Assembly: GCA_947623775.1 (NCBI GenBank)
Contig: CANQHL010000063.1
Coordinates: 1 to 7,518, forward strand
Source of the DNA: an uncultured Clostridia bacterium
GTDB taxonomy: Bacteria; Bacillota; Clostridia; Christensenellales; UBA1242
Length of the DNA: 7,518 nt
Reading direction: 5' to 3'
Within the stretch, counting starts at the first letter, position 1; each line of letters starts with the position of its first letter. The notes beneath the pieces are model-generated. The model searched no databases. It worked only from the letters and a program-made list of their open reading frames with translations, and had not been told where the DNA came from. Both the position numbers and the translations under genes were made by a program. This document shows positions 1 to 4,746 of the stretch, one piece after another.

Positions 1-36
1 TAGATATTGTATATCTAACACCTATTAAAATACAAG
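1..36. other. left-edge flank of the tRNA fragment; small hairpin only
   Basis: No gene is visible. Bases 2-16 form a 6-bp inverted repeat (AGATAT / ATATCT, loop TGT) lying just past the CCA end of the minus-strand tRNA fragment. If the tRNA half was displaced by an integrating element, this side should be the original chromosome downstream of the tRNA gene. Too little sequence is present to test that. Confidence 0.3.
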
Positions 37-81
37 TGGTGGAAGTTATAGGGCTCGAACCTATGACCCTCTGCTTGTAAG
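37..81 (-). tRNA. 3'-half fragment of tRNA-Val(UAC), broken in the anticodon loop
   Basis: Read on the minus strand, the sequence gives an anticodon loop CTTACAA (anticodon TAC, valine), the 3' anticodon strand GCAGA, variable loop GGGTC, a perfect T-arm (ATAGG, loop TTCGAGC, CCTAT), the acceptor 3' strand AACTTCC, discriminator A and an encoded CCA. The 5' half is missing. The bases before the loop (TATTC) do not pair with GCAGA, and no AACTTCC, the plus-strand form of the matching 5' acceptor strand, occurs in the next several hundred bases. It therefore cannot make a working tRNA. A half tRNA that starts at the anticodon loop and keeps CCA is the usual trace of an integrative element whose attachment site duplicates the 3' half of its target tRNA. 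The break coincides with the start of the inverted repeat at 75. Confidence 0.8.
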
Positions 82-106
82 GAATAAAAGAAAAAATTTT
101 AAAAAG
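75..106 (+). repeat. left arm of 32-bp inverted repeat
   Basis: It starts TTGTAAGGAATAAAAG and continues with an A-run and a T-run. It pairs with 559-590; the first 26 bases match perfectly, then one mismatch (base 101 against 564), then five more matches. The first seven bases are also part of the tRNA-Val anticodon loop, linking the repeat to the tRNA break. Confidence 0.85.
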
Positions 107-307
107 AAAAAATTTAATTATAAAAAGCGTAGTAATAAAAAGTATTATAATTATGATTGTATAAAAAATGACTTAAATAAAACTCTTAATATTAATAATA
201 CTATGAGAGTAATTAAAGATTATTATGCTTTTGTTTCTGACAAGGGATACGATGCAAATAATATTTGTTGTCTATTAGACTATGAAAAATATTTATTGCA
301 TAAATAA
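83..307 (+). pseudogene. open frame without a start, possible C-terminal gene remnant
   Basis: The frame is open from base 29, through the tRNA fragment and left repeat, to TAA at 305-307. The part inside the element encodes a basic Lys/Asn/Tyr-rich stretch, then a more protein-like end beginning MRVIKDYYAFVSDKGYDANN. The only in-frame ATG is at 203 (34 codons) and has no ribosome binding site. It may be the tail of an element gene cut at the recombination point, or chance in AT-rich DNA. I do not recognise a family. Confidence 0.2.
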
Positions 308-321
308 TTGTTGATTTTCTG

Positions 322-350
322 TTGACAATTTCTAATTATTGTTATATATT
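322..350 (+). promoter_or_regulatory. sigma-A-type promoter of the small RNA cassette
   Basis: A perfect -35 box TTGACA (322-327), a 17-base AT-rich spacer and -10 box TATATT (345-350). Transcription should start near 357. The only things downstream are a series of hairpins and a terminator, so the promoter appears to serve a short non-coding transcript rather than the membrane-protein gene at 660. Confidence 0.7.
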
Positions 351-356
351 ATTAAT

Positions 357-483
357 GTTAACCGCAAGACAATTTTTGTTTTAAATTTTCTTTGGAATTT
401 TGTAAAAAGTTCCGACGTCGACACTTTTTAGTGTTCGGCGTTTTAAAGGCTGAAAAAAGACTAAGTTATCTTAGCCTTTTTTA
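357..483 (+). ncRNA. probable small structured RNA, about 125 nt, unknown family
   Basis: The span between a consensus promoter and a terminator contains no convincing coding frame but four consecutive hairpins. They are 366-382 (7 bp, loop TTT), 394-413 (GGAATTTT pairing with AAAAGTTCC-type sequence, 8 bp with one G-T pair, loop GTAA), 415-441 (11 bp with one bulged T, loop TTTT, followed by TTTT) and the terminator at 445-483. The third hairpin is GC-rich (ACGTCGACACT against AGTGTTCGGCGT) and stands out from the AT-rich surroundings. I do not recognise it as 6S, SRP, tmRNA, RNase P or a known riboswitch. Possible roles include a regulatory RNA of the integrated element; this is inference. 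A TTG-started 41-codon frame crosses the hairpins but is not convincing. Confidence 0.45.
445..483. terminator. bidirectional intrinsic terminator
   Basis: CTAAG (461-465) and CTTAG (470-474) form a stem with loop TTAT. Outer AAAGGC/GCCTTT pairing is available, and a T-run (477-482) follows on the plus strand. On the minus strand the stem extends to 7 bp (GGCTAAG/CTTAGTC) and is followed by six Ts. It would end the small RNA rightward and also any leftward transcript, such as the open frame stopping at 486. Confidence 0.7.
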
Positions 484-485
484 TT

Positions 486-584
486 TTAATTTGTCGTCAA
501 ATTGTCGTCAATATTATTAATAACAATGAAAAATCGTCGTAAATATGGGCTTTGTAGCCTTTTAAAAATTTTTTCTTTTATTCC
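486..584 (-). pseudogene. possible 3' end of an element gene, truncated at the right repeat
   Basis: On the minus strand a frame of 32 sense codons is open from just inside the right repeat (an in-frame TAA lies at 585-587) to a stop at 486-488. It ends RRFFIVINNIDDNLTTN. It has no start codon. The minus-strand terminator stem begins about 10 bases after its stop, which is normal spacing for the real end of a gene. Its position beside a tRNA attachment-type site would fit an integrase tail, but that is speculation; the fragment is too short to assign. Confidence 0.22.
491..511 (+). repeat. tandem 10-bp direct repeats TTGTCGTCAA
   Basis: TTGTCGTCAA occurs at 491-500 and again at 502-511, offset by 11 bases, which is one helical turn. 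A degenerate third copy (TCGTCGTAA) lies at 534-542. Same-face short repeats near a tRNA-type attachment core resemble the arm-binding sites of tyrosine integrases. They also code the DDN/TTN repeat of the minus-strand frame, so coding origin is an alternative. Confidence 0.5.
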
Positions 585-590
585 TTACAA
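559..590 (-). repeat. right arm of 32-bp inverted repeat
   Basis: Reverse complement of 75-106 with one mismatch. Outside it the sequence runs TATCATTGGC with no tRNA similarity, so the two arms share the repeat but not their flanks. A weak hairpin (GGCT TTGT AGCC, 549-559) abuts the inner edge. Confidence 0.85.
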
Positions 591-595
591 TATCA

Positions 596-622
596 TTGGC
601 AACAAATATGGTATCGTATAAC
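596..622 (+). promoter_or_regulatory. weak candidate promoter for the 163-aa membrane protein
   Basis: TTGGCA (596-601) and TATAAC (617-622) are separated by 15 bases, shorter than ideal; a TATATT at 623-628 is an alternative -10. No better promoter is seen between the upstream terminator and the gene at 660, so one of these probably drives it. Confidence 0.3.
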
Positions 623-659
623 TATATTTTTGCATAAAATCTAGTTAAAAGGAGGGAAA

Positions 660-1151
660 ATGAAAAACTTAAAATCAGTTTTAGTCAATGCAGCTGTGGC
701 TTTGGTTGGTGTATTATTTTTAGTATTTATGTCTCAAGCATATGAGACTATAAAAGTATTCGACACCCAAACTATTTCAGGATACGATCTTACAAAAACA
801 ACTAATTTTGATTTGATGGATTCTAAAACAAAATACATGGTTGTTGCAGGAATCTTTACAATCGTTTTTGTTTGCGTATTGTTGCTTGTTTCAATTTTGA
901 ATATTTTGACAAGCCTTGAAGTAATTAAGAGCGAGAAAGTTGCAAAGATTTTAAACATTGTAAATGTAGTTGCAAGTGCATTAATTGTAGTGTTTATAGT
1001 AAGTGTTTTAGGTATAGTTGCTGATCAACTTTCAGGTTCGCCTGTTGCATCAGTTGGCTGGGCACTTATATTAAATATGATTTTAGCAGTTGTTGCTTTA
1101 GCATTAACTGTATTTCACTTGTTTGTTTCTTTAAAGAAGAAAAACGCTTAA
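660..1151 (+). CDS. small four-helix integral membrane protein, unknown function
   Basis: 163 residues; family not recognised. The start is supported by AGGAGGG at 650-656, three bases before ATG. Hydrophobic segments lie at about residues 7-27, 59-83, 97-120 and 130-156, giving four predicted transmembrane helices with a short basic C-terminus (KKKNA). The loop between helices 1 and 2 (about 28-58) is polar and contains GYDL; by the positive-inside rule it should face outward. The loop between helices 2 and 3 (EVIKSEKVAK) should be cytoplasmic. There is no cleavable signal, lipobox, cysteine cluster or obvious catalytic residue. It stands alone between a weak promoter and a good terminator, so it is monocistronic. 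The first helix could be mistaken for a signal peptide, but no cleavage site is evident. Coding is likely given the strong ribosome binding site and hydrophobic pattern. Confidence 0.85.
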   Translation: MKNLKSVLVNAAVALVGVLFLVFMSQAYETIKVFDTQTISGYDLTKTTNFDLMDSKTKYMVVAGIFTIVFVCVLLLVSILNILTSLEVIKSEKVAKILNIVNVVASALIVVFIVSVLGIVADQLSGSPVASVGWALILNMILAVVALALTVFHLFVSLKKKNA

Positions 1152-1162
1152 CTTATAAATAA

Positions 1163-1191
1163 AAAGGACGGAATTTATATCCGTCTTTTTT
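1163..1191 (+). terminator. intrinsic terminator of the 163-aa membrane protein gene
   Basis: GACGGA (1167-1172) pairs with TCCGTC (1180-1185) across a 7-base loop. The stem can extend outward by G-T and A-T pairs into the A-run at 1161-1165, and a T-run follows at 1186-1191. It begins 12 bases after the stop codon and separates this gene from valS. Confidence 0.85.
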
Positions 1192-1204
1192 GTCGATAAA
1201 ATGC

Positions 1205-1233
1205 TTGATTTTTACTATAAATTAGAGTATACT
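1205..1233 (+). promoter_or_regulatory. valS promoter
   Basis: TTGATT (1205-1210), a 17-base spacer and TATACT (1228-1233) make a good sigma-A promoter with a start near 1240. The leader is then only about 28 bases, too short for a T-box, so tRNA-dependent antitermination of valS is not encoded here. AAGGAG (1257-1262) is the ribosome binding site. Confidence 0.7.
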
Positions 1234-1267
1234 TTAAAGGTGAGAATGTCAATTTTAAGGAGATAAA

Positions 1268-3868
1268 ATGGAAAAATCTTATACACCTGAAAATTTTGAA
1301 AAAATTATTTACGAAAATTGGTTGAAAAATAATTATTTTACATCGCAACCAGACAACAGAACGCCTTATTCAATTGTTATGCCTCCTTTAAATGTTACGG
1401 GAAAAGCACATATTGGCCATGCACTTGATAATACAATTCAAGATATTCTAATAAGAACAAAAAGAATGCAGGGATATAATACGTTATGGATTCCAGGCAC
1501 CGATCATGCAGCCATTGCGACTGAACAAGTTTTAGTTAAGGATTTAAGCAAGAAAGGGTTGACAAAGGAAGGCATTGGACGTGAAGAATTTGTCAAGAGA
1601 GGCTGGGATTGGTATAAAAATTACACGCATGTGATTTGTGATCAGCTTAAAATGATGGGCGTCTCTTGTGATTGGTCAAGATTAGCATTCACAATGGATG
1701 ATAATTTAAATCATGCTGTAAAGCATGTTTTTTGTCAATATTATAATGAGGGATTGATTTATAAGGGAAAAAGAGTTGTAAATTATTGTCCAAGTTGTAA
1801 AACGACAATTTCCGACAATGAAAATGTTCACATTGAGCAAAATACCTATTTGTGGTATATACGCTATCCTTTTGCAGATGGAAGTGGTGAAGTAGTTGTT
1901 GCTACAACACGTCCTGAAACCATTTTTGGTGACACAGCCGTTGCAGTAAATCCAAAAGATGAAAGATTTAAAAAATATATAGGAAAAGATTTAATTTTAC
2001 CACTTGTCAATAAAAAGATTAAGTTGATCGGGGATGAATATTGCGAAATGGGTTTTGGAACCGGTGCTGTTAAAATAACACCTGCACACGATCCTAATGA
2101 TTATGAAGTTGGGTTAAGGCATAATTTAGATGTTGTTAGTTGTATTGATGATAGTGGAAAACTTACTGATATTGCAGGGGAATTTCAAGGCATGGATAGG
2201 ATAGAGGCCAGGCCATTGATTGAAAAAGCACTAATTGAGGGTGGTTATCTATTAAAAAAAGAAAAATACAAAAATCAAGTTGGAACTTGTGAACGATGTG
2301 GTAGTGTAACTGAGCCAAAAATATCTACTCAATGGTTTGTAAAAATGCAAGAACTTGTTAAACCGGCAATTGAAGCAGTCAAGAATGGTGAACTTAAATT
2401 TTATCCTAAAAAATTTGAAAAGACATATTTAAATTGGCTAGAAAACATACAAGACTGGTGTATTTCACGCCAGTTATGGCTTGGGCATCGAATTCCGGTG
2501 TTTACTTGTAAAAACGGGCACACATTTGCGAGCGAGGAAGAACCGCAGTGCTGTCCAGAGTGCCACAGCAAAGAGTTGACACAGGATAACGATGTTCTTG
2601 ATACATGGTTTTCTTCAGCATTATGGCCTTTTTCAACATTGGGATATCCAAAATCAACAAGTGACCTTGAATACTATTATCCTACTTCCACATTGGTTAC
2701 AGGTTATGATATAATAACGTTCTGGGTTTCTAAAATGGTTTTTTCCGGATTGAAATTCATGAACAAAGTTCCTTTTAAAGAAGTAGTAATTCATGGTCTC
2801 GTACGTGATAAAAACAATGTAAAAATGTCAAAACATCTTGGTAATGGAATTGATCCTATTGATATGATAGAAAAATATGGTGCTGATGCTTTAAGGTTGA
2901 GTCTGATAAATGGAATGAGCATGGGAACCAATATAAAATATTCAGAAGATAAAGCAAAAGAAGCAAAGACATTTATTAATAAGTTGTATAATGCAAGTAA
3001 GTTTGTAATTCAAAATTTAGCGAATTTCAAACTTGAAGAATTGAATAAATTGAATTTGCTTGATAAAGATAGATGGATTTTGTCAGAGCTTGATAAATTA
3101 ATAAAATCAGTAACTAAAAATATTGATAAATACACGCTTGGGGTAGCTACTGCGAATTTAATAGAATTTACTGTATCTAAGTTTTGTGATTGGTATGTAG
3201 AATTAAGCAAAGTTGATTTATATGGCAATAACGAGGAGAGGAAGCATACCACGCAGAATGTGCTTTATTTTGTATTAGATAATTTGTTGAAATTATTTCA
3301 TCCATTTATACCATTTGTAACTGAGTATATTTATCAAAATTTGCCTTATCACGAAGAATCTATCATGAATACTAAATTCCCGGGCAAACTAAAAATAAAG
3401 GCTTACACAAATGAATTCTATGATGTGATAGAATTGATAAGAGCCATAAGAAATACGAGGGCTCAATTCAATGTGCCAGATAACAAAAGAACAACATTAT
3501 ATCTATTGTTAGAGGGTGACAATAAAGGATTAATTGAACAAAATCTTAATGAAATTGCAAAATTATCCGGCGGCACAGAATGTATTGTTGTGAATAAAGA
3601 ACCAGAAGAAAAGTGTGCAAAAGTTATCAATGGAAATAATAAGGTTTATATTCCAATGGGGGAGCTTGTTGACAAAGAAAAAGAAAGTGAAAGACTTAAT
3701 AAGGAAATAGAAAGTGTTAAATTTGAAATTAAAAGATCTGAAAATATGCTTTCTAATAAGGGTTTTGTTGATAAGGCACCAAAGGAATTGGTTGAAAAAG
3801 AACAAGATAAATTAAAAAGTAATAAAAACAGATTAGATAGACTTTTGATAGAGCTAAAAAATATATAA
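1268..3868 (+). CDS. valS: valyl-tRNA synthetase
   Basis: Class Ia synthetase that charges tRNA-Val with valine using ATP in the cytoplasm and clears mischarged threonine. Its 866 residues are a normal bacterial length. The Rossmann-fold HIGH motif is at 48-51 (NVTGKAHIGHAL context). A CPSC zinc-type pair is at 174-177. The CP1 editing domain covers about 190-335 and includes TTRPET and GTGAVKITPAHDPND, the valine-enzyme editing signature. CERC is at 341-344, and a second Cys cluster is at 414 and 428-432. WCISRQLWLGHRIP and DVLDTWFSSALWPF follow. The second catalytic motif reads KMSKH (519-523) where KMSKS is usual. The anticodon-binding helical domain is about 598-740 and the C-terminal tRNA-binding coiled coil about 796-866 (GFVDKAP context). 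Start chosen at ATG 1268 after AAGGAG. It has its own promoter and no clear terminator before the next gene. A GC-rich patch spans the 414-432 zinc module. Confidence 0.98.
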   Translation: MEKSYTPENFEKIIYENWLKNNYFTSQPDNRTPYSIVMPPLNVTGKAHIGHALDNTIQDILIRTKRMQGYNTLWIPGTDHAAIATEQVLVKDLSKKGLTKEGIGREEFVKRGWDWYKNYTHVICDQLKMMGVSCDWSRLAFTMDDNLNHAVKHVFCQYYNEGLIYKGKRVVNYCPSCKTTISDNENVHIEQNTYLWYIRYPFADGSGEVVVATTRPETIFGDTAVAVNPKDERFKKYIGKDLILPLVNKKIKLIGDEYCEMGFGTGAVKITPAHDPNDYEVGLRHNLDVVSCIDDSGKLTDIAGEFQGMDRIEARPLIEKALIEGGYLLKKEKYKNQVGTCERCGSVTEPKISTQWFVKMQELVKPAIEAVKNGELKFYPKKFEKTYLNWLENIQDWCISRQLWLGHRIPVFTCKNGHTFASEEEPQCCPECHSKELTQDNDVLDTWFSSALWPFSTLGYPKSTSDLEYYYPTSTLVTGYDIITFWVSKMVFSGLKFMNKVPFKEVVIHGLVRDKNNVKMSKHLGNGIDPIDMIEKYGADALRLSLINGMSMGTNIKYSEDKAKEAKTFINKLYNASKFVIQNLANFKLEELNKLNLLDKDRWILSELDKLIKSVTKNIDKYTLGVATANLIEFTVSKFCDWYVELSKVDLYGNNEERKHTTQNVLYFVLDNLLKLFHPFIPFVTEYIYQNLPYHEESIMNTKFPGKLKIKAYTNEFYDVIELIRAIRNTRAQFNVPDNKRTTLYLLLEGDNKGLIEQNLNEIAKLSGGTECIVVNKEPEEKCAKVINGNNKVYIPMGELVDKEKESERLNKEIESVKFEIKRSENMLSNKGFVDKAPKELVEKEQDKLKSNKNRLDRLLIELKNI

Positions 3869-3873
3869 TACTA

Positions 3874-3879
3874 TATAAT
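3874..3879 (+). promoter_or_regulatory. candidate -10 box before the 264-aa membrane protein
   Basis: TATAAT lies six bases after the valS stop. No -35 box sits at the right distance; TTGATA at 3845-3850 is 23 bases away, or 18 from an alternative TACTAT. An imperfectly placed inverted repeat, GTATTTT (3880-3886) and AAAATAC (3898-3904), follows and could be an operator or chance. Since no terminator follows valS, read-through could also express the next gene. Confidence 0.35.
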
Positions 3880-3926
3880 GTATTTTAAATGCAAGACAAA
3901 ATACAACATCTGTTTGAGGGTGAGGA

Positions 3927-4721
3927 ATGAAAAATAACTGGATAAAATTTAACAACTTGCCAAAGAAAGATAAAATTTTTAGAATTATCAATATTTTGGT
4001 TACTATTTGCTTGTTTATGACATCATGTGCCTTTTTTATCTATTATTTGGTTGATGGTGACATTGAAAAACGTGCGTTTATTTGTGCCGGATGTATGGTT
4101 GTATATTTATTGCCATATTTATATGAGCTTATTTTTAGAAGAAGAATTTCTAATATGGTGCTTTTATTCTTTAATATTTATGTTTTTCTCTCTGCTTTTT
4201 TAGGAAGCGTTGTCAACCTTTATCAAAAAATATCTTGGTATGATATTTTTATACATGTTTTGGCTGGATATACTTTTGCTGTTTTAGGGCTCTTGTTTGC
4301 ATCTAGAGTTACGGATTATAACAAAACATCACCTTGGAAAATTGCATTAATATGTTTAGTATTCACGCTTACTATAGAATATTTTTGGGAAATAATTGAA
4401 TGGACGATAGATAATATTGTTGGAATAACCGCACAGGGACCACGCGTACCTGGTTATAAGGCTCCATTAGTCACAGACACCATGGAAGATTTGGTTTGCA
4501 ACTTATCGGGTGGAATTTTATTCTGTATTCAATTATTGATAGGAAAATTGACAAAGTTTTCACTTGGTATAAAATTCTATGAGGGTGAATTATGTTCCAG
4601 CAGTAAATCTGAGGTATCAGAAAATAATGATGTGGTAAAAAATCAAGATGAGAATATGCAAACTGAGATTTCCGATGAGGAAGAGTTAAAACAAGATGAG
4701 AACAAAAAAACACTAAATTAA
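3927..4721 (+). CDS. integral membrane protein resembling the DUF2238/YjdF family
   Basis: 264 residues. The start ATG follows GAGGG at 3916-3920, six bases upstream. About six hydrophobic segments are seen at 19-41, 49-68, 78-96, 108-127, 137-155 and 190-206. Conserved-looking polar residues sit within or beside the last helices: WYDIFIH with Asp106 and His110, EYFWEIIEW with Glu151, Glu155 and Glu158, an AQGP segment, and TDTMEDLVCNLSGG with Asp184, Asp188 and Asn192. This D-H, E-WE-E, D-D-N pattern recalls the DUF2238 (YjdF) inner-membrane proteins, whose function is unknown; intramembrane acidic and His residues could bind metal, which is inference. Residues 217-264 form a hydrophilic, acidic Asp/Glu/Asn/Lys-rich tail not expected in the core family. 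It lies 58 bp after valS and converges with the ABC operon. Its last codons (KKTLN) are inside the terminator stem. The family assignment is from motif memory and moderately sure. Confidence 0.8.
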   Translation: MKNNWIKFNNLPKKDKIFRIINILVTICLFMTSCAFFIYYLVDGDIEKRAFICAGCMVVYLLPYLYELIFRRRISNMVLLFFNIYVFLSAFLGSVVNLYQKISWYDIFIHVLAGYTFAVLGLLFASRVTDYNKTSPWKIALICLVFTLTIEYFWEIIEWTIDNIVGITAQGPRVPGYKAPLVTDTMEDLVCNLSGGILFCIQLLIGKLTKFSLGIKFYEGELCSSSKSEVSENNDVVKNQDENMQTEISDEEELKQDENKKTLN

Positions 4722-4743
4722 GTTTTCAATTTAGTGTTTTTTT
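4704..4743. terminator. shared bidirectional terminator between converging genes
   Basis: A perfect 16-bp inverted repeat, seven As plus CACTAAATT (4704-4719) against AATTTAGTG plus seven Ts (4728-4743), with an 8-base loop. It has a U-tract in both directions. The left arm is inside the 3' end of the 264-residue gene, whose stop codon TAA begins at 4719. The right arm ends three bases before the stop of the leftward MacB-like gene at 4747. Confidence 0.9.
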
Positions 4744-4746
4744 AAT

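Larger units (their letters stand above)
75..590. mobile_element. candidate integrative-element remnant or mini-element bounded by 32-bp inverted repeats
   Basis: Bases 75-106 and 559-590 are reverse complements at 31 of 32 positions and bound 516 bp. The left repeat begins within the anticodon loop of the broken tRNA-Val, so CCTTACAA is shared by the tRNA and both repeat ends and is the likely recombination core. Between the repeats lie a promoter, a probable small RNA, a bidirectional terminator and short direct repeats, but no integrase or transposase. The outside flanks (CTCTGC and TATCAT) show no target-site duplication, which argues against a simple transposon or MITE. Alternatives are two element ends facing each other after deletion or inversion, or an assembly fold-back. 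The repeat itself is certain; its interpretation is not. Confidence 0.4.

Noticed and set aside
357..483. tracrRNA of a type II CRISPR system
   Set aside because: It has a promoter, hairpins and a terminator of about the right size, but no CRISPR repeats, no cas genes and no repeat-matching anti-repeat are present in the window.
392..518. 41-codon protein starting at TTG 392
   Set aside because: The frame runs through three hairpins and the terminator T-run, has no ribosome binding site, and its composition is explained by the RNA structures.
75..590. Phase-variable invertible promoter flanked by inverted repeats
   Set aside because: The promoter and its terminator both lie inside the repeats, so flipping the segment would move them together and would not connect the promoter to either flanking gene. 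Inversion may occur, but a classical promoter switch is not supported.
37..600. tRNA-Val gene interrupted by a group I intron
   Set aside because: The break is in the anticodon loop, a known intron position, but no 5' tRNA half is found on the minus strand beyond the segment, and no intron core is recognisable.
1234..1267. T-box leader controlling valS
   Set aside because: The promoter leaves only about 28 bases of leader and no T-box motif or antiterminator is present.
3869..3926. Intrinsic terminator after valS
   Set aside because: The only inverted repeat is a 7-bp AT-rich stem with an 11-base loop and no following T-run, so it is unlikely to terminate transcription.
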